Source of the DNA: Variovorax sp. OK212
GTDB lineage: Bacteria; Pseudomonadota; Gammaproteobacteria; Burkholderiales; Burkholderiaceae_C
Direction of reading: 5' to 3'
Assembly: GCF_900112425.1 (NCBI RefSeq)
Contig: NZ_FOLP01000008.1
Coordinates: 1-64,000, forward strand
DNA length: 64,000 nucleotides
The translations under genes and the position numbers were made by a program. Numbering within the stretch: the first letter of the stretch is position 1; each line of letters opens with the position of its first letter. Below are positions 1 to 8,143 of the stretch, one piece after another. A model generated the notes under the pieces. That model saw nothing but the letters and a program-made list of their open reading frames with translations, had not been told where the DNA came from and searched no databases.

Positions 1-1275
1 ACCAACGTGCAGGTCACCAACCTCGGCGGCCTGGGCGCATTGACCAGCGGCAACGGCATCGAGTTGATCAGCGCCGTCGGCGGTGCCACCACCACGGCGC
101 AGACCACCAAGAGCGCGTTCAGCCTCGCGGGTGGCCACGTCGATGCGGGTGCCTACGAATACCGGCTGTACGCGGCCGACGCCAGCGGCGCGGGCGAGAA
201 CTGGTACCTGCGCTCCACCACCACGGCCGTGCCGCCGGCCACCGGTGGCGGCACGGGCACGGGGACAGGGACAGGGACCGCCACCGGCGGCGGCCTGGTC
301 GTGCCGACCTACCGCGCCGAAGTGCCGCTGTACGCCGCGCTGCCCGAGCAGTTTCGCCAGGCCAACCTGTCGATGCTGTCCAACCTGCACCAGCGCGTGG
401 GCGACGACGGCCCGAGCGGCGCCAACACCGCGTCGCCGGAGCAGGGCTACCGCCAGGCCTGGGCCCGCATCATCAGCACCGACCGCACCATTTCGCAGGG
501 CGGCACCGTGAGCCCCACCAGCAAGGGACGCCTGACCGGCTTCCAGGCCGGCACCGACCTGTGGGCCGACCCCAACTGGCGCGTGGGCGTGTACGTGGGC
601 CAGCTCGACGGCGACATGCGCGTGACCGGCTTTGCCAGCGGCCTGGCGAACCTCGGCGTGGGCTCCACCGACCTGCGCAGCGAGTACGTCGGCGCCTACG
701 CCACCTGGAAGAACGACAGCGGCCTGTACGTCGACGGCGTGCTGCAGGCAGGGCGCCACCGCTACACCGCGTCGCCCACGCTGAGCTTCGGCAGTTCGGG
801 CAAGGGCAACAGCCTGCTGGCGTCGATCGAGGTCGGCCAGTCGTTTCCGCTGGCCGAGAACTGGACCATCGAGCCGCAGCTGCAACTGGTGCACCAGCGC
901 GTGAACCTGGGCGACACCGGCATCGCCGGTGCGCTGGTGCAGCAGGACAGCCACAACGGCTGGCTGGTGCGCGCGGGCGTGCGGGTCAAGGGCGAGATCG
1001 CCACCAGCGCCGGCCTGCTGCAGCCTTATGTGCGCGTGAACGTGTACCGCAGCGGCAGTGGCACCGACGTGACCCGCTTCGTCGGCCCGGCCGGCTTCAC
1101 CGACATTGCCACGCGCACGGGTGGCACCAGCACCGAGCTGGCCGGCGGTGCCACGCTGCAGCTGACCGAGAGCACGAGCCTGTATGCGGAAGTGGGCAAG
1201 CTGTGGGGCTCGGGCGGCGGGGCGCGCACGAAGAGCGGGATCGAAGGCAGCATCGGGGTGAAGGTGCGCTGGTAA
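1..1275 (+). CDS. Autotransporter, C-terminal part (gene begins before the window)
   Basis: About 424 residues of a type Va secreted protein are visible, open from the first base. Residues 1-75 look like the end of a beta-helical passenger of the pertactin kind. A Gly/Thr-rich linker at about residues 78-95 is encoded by ACGGGC/ACAGGG-like repeats. Residues 150-424 form the outer-membrane beta-barrel, which ends in the aromatic residue (VKVRW) needed for insertion by the BAM machinery. The passenger's function cannot be read from this fragment. The next gene converges on it 34 bp away. Confidence 0.85.
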   Translation, partial: TNVQVTNLGGLGALTSGNGIELISAVGGATTTAQTTKSAFSLAGGHVDAGAYEYRLYAADASGAGENWYLRSTTTAVPPATGGGTGTGTGTGTATGGGLVVPTYRAEVPLYAALPEQFRQANLSMLSNLHQRVGDDGPSGANTASPEQGYRQAWARIISTDRTISQGGTVSPTSKGRLTGFQAGTDLWADPNWRVGVYVGQLDGDMRVTGFASGLANLGVGSTDLRSEYVGAYATWKNDSGLYVDGVLQAGRHRYTASPTLSFGSSGKGNSLLASIEVGQSFPLAENWTIEPQLQLVHQRVNLGDTGIAGALVQQDSHNGWLVRAGVRVKGEIATSAGLLQPYVRVNVYRSGSGTDVTRFVGPAGFTDIATRTGGTSTELAGGATLQLTESTSLYAEVGKLWGSGGGARTKSGIEGSIGVKVRW

Positions 1276-1309
1276 GCGTGAGCGCGGGCCCACGCCAACG
1301 CCCGCGCCC

Positions 1310-2440
1310 TCAACGCGGCTGCTGTTGCGTGGTGCAGTGGATGCCGCCGCCGCCCGCGGCGATGGCATCGATGTCGAGCTGCACCACCTCGCGTCCCGCA
1401 AACAGCTCGCGCAGCAGCGAACGGGCGTTGCCGTCGGCGCGCGCGTCGCCGAACTGCGGCGCGAAGACGGCACCGTTGCACACGTAGAAGTTGATGTAGC
1501 CCGCCGCGAACTCGCGTGTCTCGAAGGTCTTGCGCACCGTTGCCGGCCCCTTGAGCACCTCCACGCGCAGCCGCTGTCCGCGCGCATCGGTGGCCTGCCG
1601 CAGGATCTCCAGGTGGCGCCGCGTCACCGCGTGGTCGTAGGAGTCGGGGTCGTCGTCGAGGCCGGCCACCACCACGCCGGGCGACGCGAAGCGGGCGTAG
1701 AAATCGGTGTGGCCGTCGGTGATGTCGCGGCCCGCGATGCCCGGCAGCCAGATGATCTTGCGCAGGCCCAGCAGTCGCCTGAGCTCGGCCTCGCAGGTCT
1801 CCTTGCTCAGGCCCCGGTTGCGGTTGGCGTTGAGCACGCAGCTCTCGGTGATGATCGCCGTGCCGGCGCCGTCCACCTCGATGGCGCCGCCCTCCAGCAC
1901 GAGCCGGGTGCGCAGGCGCTGTACCTCGGCCGCGTCGCTCACGTACTCGGCCACCTCGGCGTCGTGGCCGTGCGACTGCTTGCCGCCCCAGCCGTTGAAG
2001 TTGAAGTCCACGCCGGCCCGTTCGCCGGCGGCGTTGCGCACGAACACCGGCCCGGTGTCGCGCATCCAGAGATCGTCGACCGGCTGCACCTCCAGCTGCA
2101 CGCGGTCGCCGCACAGGCGCGCGGCGATGTCCTGCTCTTCCTCGCGCACCAGCATGTGCACCGGCTCGAAGGCGGCGATGCCGCGGGCAATGCCGGCCAG
2201 GTGCTCGCGCGCCGGCTTCAGCAGGCGCCGGCCCCACACTTCCTCGCTGGGGCCGAAGGACATCCAGGTGGCGCGGTGCGGCTCGCCTTCGTCGGGCATG
2301 TGCCATGTGTCACCCGTGGCCCCGCCCGGGCTTGCGGCCCTGGCGGCTGTGACCGCCGTGACCGCCGGCATGACGGCCCAGCCCAGCGGCGCGAGGCCCA
2401 GGCCGCCCAGCAGGCGGCGGCGTGTCGCGGAAAAACGCAT
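1310..2440 (-). CDS. Agmatine deiminase family protein, Tat-type signal peptide
   Basis: A 376-residue guanidino-group-modifying enzyme of the agmatine deiminase/bacterial PAD family (agmatine to N-carbamoylputrescine and ammonia in characterised members). Conserved blocks are WMRDTG (125-130), NFNGWGGKQ (147-155), TDGHTDFYARF (241-251) and the C-terminal nucleophile loop GGGGIHCTT with Cys369. The N-terminus TRRRLLGGLG followed by a hydrophobic stretch and ARAA looks like a Tat signal peptide, so the enzyme probably acts in the periplasm. The ATG at 2440 was chosen because it supplies this signal. It lies 26 bp behind a second paralogue and is probably co-transcribed with it. Substrate is uncertain: agmatine, another guanidine, or peptidyl arginine. 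Confidence 0.85.
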   Translation of the reverse strand: MRFSATRRRLLGGLGLAPLGWAVMPAVTAVTAARAASPGGATGDTWHMPDEGEPHRATWMSFGPSEEVWGRRLLKPAREHLAGIARGIAAFEPVHMLVREEEQDIAARLCGDRVQLEVQPVDDLWMRDTGPVFVRNAAGERAGVDFNFNGWGGKQSHGHDAEVAEYVSDAAEVQRLRTRLVLEGGAIEVDGAGTAIITESCVLNANRNRGLSKETCEAELRRLLGLRKIIWLPGIAGRDITDGHTDFYARFASPGVVVAGLDDDPDSYDHAVTRRHLEILRQATDARGQRLRVEVLKGPATVRKTFETREFAAGYINFYVCNGAVFAPQFGDARADGNARSLLRELFAGREVVQLDIDAIAAGGGGIHCTTQQQPR

Positions 2441-2466
2441 GTCGGGCTCCTCGGTGGGCGGCGCGC

Positions 2467-3645
2467 TCACGCCGGCTCCTGCTGCGTCGTGCAATGAATG
2501 CCGCCGCCGCCCGCGGCGATGGCGTCGATGTTCAGCTGCACGATCTGATGGCTGGGCAGATGGGCGGCCAGCGCATCGCGCGCCGCCCGGTCGGCGACAG
2601 CATCGCCGAATTCGGGCAGGAACAGGGCCTTGTCGGTGATCAGGAAATTCACGTAGCCGGCCGCGAAGTCCTTTCGCGCGTACGCCGGCCGTACCTGTCC
2701 CGGCGTTTCCAGCGTGACGATCTGCAGGGCGCGTCCGCGCGCGTCGGTGGCCGTGCGCAGCAGTTCCAGGTGCCGCCGCGTCACGGCGTGGTCGAACGAC
2801 TGGCTGTCGTTGTCCAGCGCCGCCACCAGCACGCCCGGCTTGAGGAAGCGGGCGTAGAAATCGGTGTGCCCGTCGGTGATGTCGCGGCCCGCGATGCCCG
2901 GCAGCCAGATGATCTTTTCCAGTCCCAGCAGCCGCTTGAGCTCGGCTTCCGCATCGGCCTTGCCCACGCCCGGATTGCGGTTGGCGTTGAGCACGCAGCT
3001 CTCGGTGATGACGGCCGTGCCCTGGCCGTCGACCTCGATGCCGCCGCCCTCGAGCACCAGGCTGCTGCGCAGCAGGGGAACGCCCGCCTGCCCGGCCATG
3101 AAGGCCGCCACCGTGGCATCGCGCGCATGGGCCTGCTTGTTGCCCCAGCCGTTGAAGTTGAAGCCCACGGCGGCGCGTTCGCCGCGTGCGTTGCGCACGA
3201 ACACGCAGCCGGTGTCGCGCATCCAGAGGTCGTCGATGCCGTGTTCGATCAGTTGCACGTTGGAGCCGCAGAGCTGCCGCGCGGTGGCGAAGTCTTCCGG
3301 GGTCACCAGCATGCGGACCGGCTCGTACACGCTGATGGCATTGGCGATGCGTGCCAGCGCCTGCTGCACCGGCTGGCGCAGCTGCGCCGTCCAGATGGAT
3401 TCGCGAGCCGCGAAGGCCATCCATACGGCGCGGTGCGCGCCGCCTTCGTCGGGCATCTGCCAGCCGTCGCAGCCGCTGGAAGCCACGGGGGCGGCCGCCG
3501 GTGAAGGCGTGAGGGAAGGAGAAGGGGGCCATGCAGGGAAAAGGGCGGACGAGCCGCCGCCACTGCCACCACCGCCGCAGGCGCCGAGCATTCCGCCCAG
3601 CAATCCGAGGCTGCCCAGGCCCATCAGGGCACGTCGAGTTGTCAT
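2467..3645 (-). CDS. Agmatine deiminase family lipoprotein
   Basis: 392 residues, with the same fold and blocks as the downstream neighbour: WMRDTG, NFNGWGNKQ, TDGHTDFYARF and GGGGIHCTTQQ with catalytic Cys385. The N-terminus TTRRALMGLG...MLGAC is a twin-arginine start running into a lipobox (Cys23), followed by a Gly/Ser linker. It is therefore predicted to be a membrane-anchored periplasmic lipoprotein. It is the first gene of a two-gene operon; an AT-rich 82 bp region separates it from the end of the LysR gene. Periplasmic location is unusual for this family, whose characterised agmatine deiminases are cytoplasmic. Confidence 0.85.
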   Translation of the reverse strand: MTTRRALMGLGSLGLLGGMLGACGGGGSGGGSSALFPAWPPSPSLTPSPAAAPVASSGCDGWQMPDEGGAHRAVWMAFAARESIWTAQLRQPVQQALARIANAISVYEPVRMLVTPEDFATARQLCGSNVQLIEHGIDDLWMRDTGCVFVRNARGERAAVGFNFNGWGNKQAHARDATVAAFMAGQAGVPLLRSSLVLEGGGIEVDGQGTAVITESCVLNANRNPGVGKADAEAELKRLLGLEKIIWLPGIAGRDITDGHTDFYARFLKPGVLVAALDNDSQSFDHAVTRRHLELLRTATDARGRALQIVTLETPGQVRPAYARKDFAAGYVNFLITDKALFLPEFGDAVADRAARDALAAHLPSHQIVQLNIDAIAAGGGGIHCTTQQEPA

Positions 3646-3727
3646 GAAAACTAAGGGTTACTACCAGGGCATCGGATTCTGTCGACCTTTATTCATTTGC
3701 ATAACTGATCTTTATTGGCTGAATCAA

Positions 3728-4609
3728 TCAACCCAGCTCATGATTGTCTTGCGCGTCGCGCGCATAGCCCAGCAGGCTGTCGAAGACCTCGCGCACCAGC
3801 GGCAGCCGCGGCTCCCCGCCGGTGCGCGACATCCATACGGTGCCCAGCGGCAGGCTCGGAAAGCCGGCCAGGTGTTGCAGCTGGCCGTTGCGCAGGGCCT
3901 CGTCGGCCAGCAGCCGCGAGAGCAAGGCCAGGCCGCGCCCGCGCAGCGCGGCGTCCAGCAGCAGGCGCGGATCGTCGTAGATCGCCACCTTGCGCAGGCC
4001 GCCGAAGTGCTCGCGGATGAAGGGACCGATGCGGTCGCTCGTGAGGTCGCCCTCCAGGCACAGCATGCCGGTGTCCTGCGGTGCCCCCGCGCCGGGCACG
4101 CCGACGGCGATCAGCTCGTCGTCCAGCAGCGGCACTTCGAGCACGCCCTGCTGCTTGAGCGGCTCGCGCGTGATGGCGATGTCCACGTCGAGTTCGTCGA
4201 TGTAGCGGGCCGTCTCGTCGATCGAGATGATCGGGCACAGCGCCGGGTGCGCCTGCAGCAGCTGGTCCACGCGCGCCTGCAGCCAGCCCCTGACGATCGG
4301 CGCGGGGCAGACCACCGTCACCAGGTTGTCGTCCATGTAGGTCTCGATGCGGCTGAGCCCGTTGCGGATCTGCTCCAGCGACTTGCTCACGCTGTCCAGC
4401 AGCAGGCGCCCCGCCACCGTCAGTTCCACGCCGCGGCCCTTGCGCCGGAACAGCGGCTGGCCGACCTGCTGCTCGAGCTGCGCGATCTGGTGGCTGATGG
4501 CCGATTGGGAAACGAAGAGCTCGTCCGCGGCGCGCGAGTAGTTGCCCAGGCGGGCGGCCGCCTCGAAGCCGATCAGGAACCTGAAAGAGGGCAGTCTGGC
4601 GTTTGACAT
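3728..4609 (-). CDS. LysR-family regulator, GcvA-like
   Basis: 293 residues. The N-terminal winged helix (about 5-65) reads FEAAARLGNYSRAADELFVSQSAISHQI, close to the GcvA/AmpR branch, and is followed by a LysR substrate-binding domain. The ATG at 4609 is preferred over an in-frame start 14 codons upstream because MSNARLPSF matches the usual GcvA-type start; the Shine-Dalgarno is poor for either. The gene is divergent from the cytoplasmic agmatine deiminase gene (109 bp apart) and sits just upstream of the two exported paralogues on its own strand, so it probably controls one or both groups. Confidence 0.88.
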   Translation of the reverse strand: MSNARLPSFRFLIGFEAAARLGNYSRAADELFVSQSAISHQIAQLEQQVGQPLFRRKGRGVELTVAGRLLLDSVSKSLEQIRNGLSRIETYMDDNLVTVVCPAPIVRGWLQARVDQLLQAHPALCPIISIDETARYIDELDVDIAITREPLKQQGVLEVPLLDDELIAVGVPGAGAPQDTGMLCLEGDLTSDRIGPFIREHFGGLRKVAIYDDPRLLLDAALRGRGLALLSRLLADEALRNGQLQHLAGFPSLPLGTVWMSRTGGEPRLPLVREVFDSLLGYARDAQDNHELG

Positions 4610-4629
4610 ATGCACATATGAGCTGGGTC

Positions 4630-4652
4630 GATGAATACATGGCAAATTCATC
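4630..4652. promoter_or_regulatory. Candidate LysR operator (7-9-7 dyad)
   Basis: A perfect inverted repeat, GATGAAT-N9-ATTCATC, lies in the intergenic region between the divergent LysR gene and the deiminase gene. The octamer AGCTGGGT flanks it twice (4621-4628 and 4664-4671). Position and symmetry fit a LysR-type binding site; binding itself is inference. Confidence 0.45.
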
Positions 4653-4718
4653 GTTTTTCAATCAGCTGGGTTCAACTCATAGTACGCGTCCCTTTGAACG
4701 ACACACCCGAGGAACGAC

Positions 4719-5798
4719 GTGATACCGAACGATTTCGACTGCCGCCGCGCCGGCTTGCGCATGCCCGCCGAATGGGAGCCGATGGCGGCCACCTGGCTGG
4801 GCTGGCCGGTGCTGGCCGACCGCGAAGAACTCTGGGGCACGCACTACGACGCGGTCTGCCGCGCCTTTGCGCTGCTCGCGCGCACGATCGCCCGCTACCA
4901 GCGCTGCATCGTCGCCGCCCACGCACCGCTGGCCGACCGGGCGCGCGAGCTGTGCGGCCCGCGGGTCTGCGTCGTGCCCATGGCCGTCGAGGACAACTGG
5001 CTGCGCGACTGCGGCCCCGTCTTCCTGGTGGACGCGCAGCGGCGCACCCAGGTGGCCGCGGGCTTCCGCTTCAACGCGTGGGGCGGCAAGTACCACCCGC
5101 ACGACGGTTGCCGGCGTTGCGCGGCCGACATCGCGGCATGGGTGGGCGTGCCGCTGGTCGCGTCGGACATGGTGCTGGAGGGCGGCGCCTTCTACGTCGA
5201 CGGGCAGGGCACCCTGCTGACCACCGAGAGCTGCCTGCTGCATCCCAACCGCAATCCGGGCATGCGCAAGGCCGACATCGAGGCCGAACTGCGGCGCATG
5301 CTGGGCGTGCGCAAGATCGTCTGGCTCCCGGGCCACCCGGGCGAGGTCGAGACCGACGGCCATGTGGACGGCATCGCCTCCTTCACGGCACCGGGCCGCA
5401 TCCTCTTCAATGCCGCCGACCCCGACCAGGGTGAGCTCTACTGCGCCATGCAGGAAAACCGCCGTGCGCTGGCGCTGGCAACCGACGCGCAGGGCCGCCG
5501 CTTCGAAGTGCTCGACCTGCCCGTGCCGCGGCAGGTTCGCAACCACGGCAGCGAGCGCTTCTGCGACACCTATGCGAACTACATGCTGGTCAACGGCGCG
5601 GTGATCTCCACGGCCTTCGGCGTGCCGCAGGACGCACAGGCGCGCGAGGTGTTCGCCCGTGCCTTCGCGGGCCGCACGATCGAGCTGCTGCCGATCGATG
5701 CCATCTCGCTGGGCGGCGGCGCCGCGCACTGCTCGACGCAGCAGCAACCCCTGCCGGCCGCCCGCTGGCGCGGCGCGGGCTTCGGCCCGGCCTCCTAG
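4719..5798 (+). CDS. aguA: Agmatine deiminase, cytoplasmic
   Basis: 359 residues, no signal peptide. In characterised AguA proteins the reaction is agmatine to N-carbamoylputrescine plus ammonia, on the way to putrescine. Motifs: NWLRDCGPVF, RFNAWGGKY, ETDGHVDG and the nucleophile loop GGGAAHCSTQQQP with Cys338. The start is GTG at 4719, eight bases after a GAGGAA ribosome-binding site. The gene is divergent from a LysR regulator. It is more distant from the two exported paralogues than they are from each other: their DGHTD is DGHVD here. No aguB (N-carbamoylputrescine amidase) lies nearby, so assignment to agmatine rests on family similarity. Confidence 0.82.
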   Translation: MIPNDFDCRRAGLRMPAEWEPMAATWLGWPVLADREELWGTHYDAVCRAFALLARTIARYQRCIVAAHAPLADRARELCGPRVCVVPMAVEDNWLRDCGPVFLVDAQRRTQVAAGFRFNAWGGKYHPHDGCRRCAADIAAWVGVPLVASDMVLEGGAFYVDGQGTLLTTESCLLHPNRNPGMRKADIEAELRRMLGVRKIVWLPGHPGEVETDGHVDGIASFTAPGRILFNAADPDQGELYCAMQENRRALALATDAQGRRFEVLDLPVPRQVRNHGSERFCDTYANYMLVNGAVISTAFGVPQDAQAREVFARAFAGRTIELLPIDAISLGGGAAHCSTQQQPLPAARWRGAGFGPAS

Positions 5799-5802
5799 GG
5801 AA

Positions 5803-7008
5803 TTAGGCCCCTGTGTTCATCGCCGCAAACCCGCGCGCCAGGTCCGCCACCAGATCCGCCGGTGCCTCCAGCCCGACATGCAACCGCACCACCGCCCCGC
5901 GCCCGCTCCAGTCGGTCACGCTGCGTGCGGCGCGCATGTTGGTCCACGCCACCAGGCTTTCGTAGCCGCCCCATGACGAGCCACGCCCGAACAGCGTGAG
6001 CGCATCGACGAAGCGCTCGACCGCGGCGTTCCCGGTGCCGGGCTTCAGCTCGATCGACAGCAGCCCGTTGGTGCCGCTGCAGTCGCGCTTCCAGATGTCG
6101 TGGCCCGGGTGCTGCGGCAGCGCCGGGCAGAACACGGTGGCCACCTCGGGCCGCTGCTCGAGCCAGTGCGCCACTTCGAGCGCATGCCGCTCGTGCATCT
6201 GCAGCCGCGCCGACAGCGTGCGGATGCCGCGCAGCACCAGCCACGCGTCATCGGGGCTCACGGTCATGCCGAAGGCGTCGCAGCGTTCGTTCAGTGGCCG
6301 CCATGCGGCCTCGGTGGTGGCGACGGTGCCCATCATCACGTCGGAGTGGCCCGAGAGGTACTTGGTCGCGGCCATCGTCGAGATGTCCGCGCCCAGCGCG
6401 AGCGGGCGGTACTGCAGGCCCGAACCCCAGGTGTTGTCGGCCGCCAGCAGCGCGCCGCGCGCATGCGTGAGCGCGGCCAGCTTCGGCAGGTCGCACATCT
6501 CGTACACCAGCGAGCCGGGGCACTCCGCGTACACCAGCCGCGTGGCGGGCTCGAACAGGTCCTCGATGCCGCTGCCGTCCGCCGCGAAGAAGCTGCTGCG
6601 GATGCCGTAGGGCTCGAGGAACGAATGCACGAGGTTGCGCGTGGGCTCGTACACGCTGTCCGACATGAGCACATGGTCGCCCGGCTTCAGGTACGACAGC
6701 AGCACCATGCCGATGGCGGCCAGCCCGGTCGGGAAGAGCCGCGTGCGGTAGGCGCCTTCGAGCTCGCTCACCGCGTCTTCGAGCGCGAAGGTGGTCGGCG
6801 TGCCGCGCGCGCCGTAGCTGAACACACGCTCGCCGTCGCGCCGCGCCCGCGCATCGCGCATGGCGCCCACGCTGTCGAACAGCACGGTGCTGGCGCGCAC
6901 CAGCGGCGTGTTGACGGGCGAGCCGCCCGCATGCGACGGGTTCTTGCCGGTGCGCGTGAGCCGCGTGTCGGGGGCCAGGTCTGCGGGGACGTTGTGCGGG
7001 TCGGACAT
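5803..7008 (-). CDS. metC: Cystathionine beta-lyase (PLP-dependent)
   Basis: 401 residues of the Cys/Met metabolism PLP enzyme family. In MetC enzymes cystathionine is cleaved to homocysteine, pyruvate and ammonia; many also act as cysteine desulfhydrases. The PLP lysine is K216 in TMAATKYLSGHSDVM. YSYGARGTPT-type and phosphate-binding FPTGLAAI segments are present. It is the last gene of a four-gene minus-strand operon with a Bug receptor, a rhodanese and a thiol-dioxygenase-like cupin. Within that operon, release of sulfide or a thiol from a thioether or cysteine derivative is as likely as methionine synthesis. It converges on the deiminase gene with a 4 bp gap. Confidence 0.85.
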   Translation of the reverse strand: MSDPHNVPADLAPDTRLTRTGKNPSHAGGSPVNTPLVRASTVLFDSVGAMRDARARRDGERVFSYGARGTPTTFALEDAVSELEGAYRTRLFPTGLAAIGMVLLSYLKPGDHVLMSDSVYEPTRNLVHSFLEPYGIRSSFFAADGSGIEDLFEPATRLVYAECPGSLVYEMCDLPKLAALTHARGALLAADNTWGSGLQYRPLALGADISTMAATKYLSGHSDVMMGTVATTEAAWRPLNERCDAFGMTVSPDDAWLVLRGIRTLSARLQMHERHALEVAHWLEQRPEVATVFCPALPQHPGHDIWKRDCSGTNGLLSIELKPGTGNAAVERFVDALTLFGRGSSWGGYESLVAWTNMRAARSVTDWSGRGAVVRLHVGLEAPADLVADLARGFAAMNTGA

Positions 7009-7057
7009 GGTGATGAAGAGGGCGGATGGCGAAAGAATTTCAGGCCGCTATGTTGCG

Positions 7058-8068
7058 TCAATCGGCGCGGGCGCCGGAGAGCTTGACGATGCGCGACCAG
7101 CGATCGATGTCCTGGCGCATCTGCGCGGCAAAGGCTTCCGACGAATTGCCGACCACCTCGCTGCCGCCGTCGGTCACGAGCTTGGCCACTTCGGGCAGGC
7201 GCAGCGCGCGCACGATGGCTTCGTTCAGGTAGGCCACGCGTTCGGGCGGCGTGCCGGCCGGTGCGAAGAAGCCGTACCAGTCCTCGAAGCGCGCGCCGGC
7301 GTAGCCGAGCTCTTCGAGCGTCGGTGCCTTGGCGAACACGCCGATGCGCCGCGGGCTGGTCACGGCCAGCACGCGCAGCTTGCCGTTCTGCACCAGGCCC
7401 GCCACCGACGCGGTGGAGGTCACCAGCACGTCGACCTGCCCGCCGAGCAGGTCGGTCAGCGCGGGGCCGGCGCCCTTGTAGGGCACGTGGGTCATCTCGA
7501 TGCCGTTGTCCTTGCCCAGCACCACGCCCACCAGGTGCGACAGCGTGCCGTTGCCCGGTGTCGCGTAGGTCACCTTGCCGGGGCTCGACTTGGCCTTGGC
7601 GGCCAGGTCGCCGAAGCTCTTGAGGGCCGAGTTGGCGTCGACCACCAGCGCGAGCGGCGCGGCGTTGATCTGCGTGATCGGGATGAAGTTCTTGACCGGG
7701 TCGAAGCCCGCCTGCGCATACAGCGTGGGGTTCACGGCCATGATCGACACCTGCGAGGTGAGCACGGTGTAGCCGTCGGGCTTGGCGTCGGCCACGGCCT
7801 TGGCGCCGATGTTGCCGCCCGCGCCGCCACGGTTGTCGACCACGGCCGCCTGGCCGATGATTTCCGGCAGGCGCGTGGTGACGAGGCGCGCGGTGGCGTC
7901 GTTGCCGCCGCCGGGCGGGAAGGGCGAGATGAACTTGATCGTTTGCGACGGGAAGCCGTGGCGCTGCGCCATCGGCTCGGCGGTGGCGGGGTGCACGACC
8001 AGCGCCGCGAGCCAGGTGGCGGCGACGGCGAGGCGAACGAGCGGTGAGATGCGACTGACAGACGACAT
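7058..8068 (-). CDS. Bug/TctC-family periplasmic binding protein
   Basis: 336 residues: a signal peptide (VRLAVAATWLAALVVHPATA) followed by a tripartite-tricarboxylate-type receptor. The family landmarks IKFISPFPPGGGNDATARLV, VDNRGGAGGNIGAKAVA and the GNGTLSHL segment are clear. The start at 8068 was chosen because CAGGAG precedes it; an upstream in-frame start lacks one. Bug proteins bind carboxylates or other small polar solutes. No TctA/TctB membrane partners are encoded nearby, as is common in this lineage. Its place between rhodanese and metC suggests an organosulfur acid as ligand, which is inference. Confidence 0.88.
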   Translation of the reverse strand: MSSVSRISPLVRLAVAATWLAALVVHPATAEPMAQRHGFPSQTIKFISPFPPGGGNDATARLVTTRLPEIIGQAAVVDNRGGAGGNIGAKAVADAKPDGYTVLTSQVSIMAVNPTLYAQAGFDPVKNFIPITQINAAPLALVVDANSALKSFGDLAAKAKSSPGKVTYATPGNGTLSHLVGVVLGKDNGIEMTHVPYKGAGPALTDLLGGQVDVLVTSTASVAGLVQNGKLRVLAVTSPRRIGVFAKAPTLEELGYAGARFEDWYGFFAPAGTPPERVAYLNEAIVRALRLPEVAKLVTDGGSEVVGNSSEAFAAQMRQDIDRWSRIVKLSGARAD

Positions 8069-8143
8069 GACAGGACTCCTGGAATAGGAACGGACAAGGA
8101 CGAACAACAGAAAGCGAAAACCGGGGGGTGGATCAGGGGTGGA

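Noticed and set aside
1310..3532. A 740-codon minus-strand frame that seems to fuse two deiminases
   Set aside because: Its first half is an Arg/Ala-rich shadow of the upstream gene; the true genes have their own starts and signal peptides (2440 and 3645).
3730..3738. A third AGCTGGGTT copy near the exported deiminase promoter
   Set aside because: It coincides with the last codons of the LysR gene (Glu-Leu-Gly-stop), so it may be chance; not counted as an operator.
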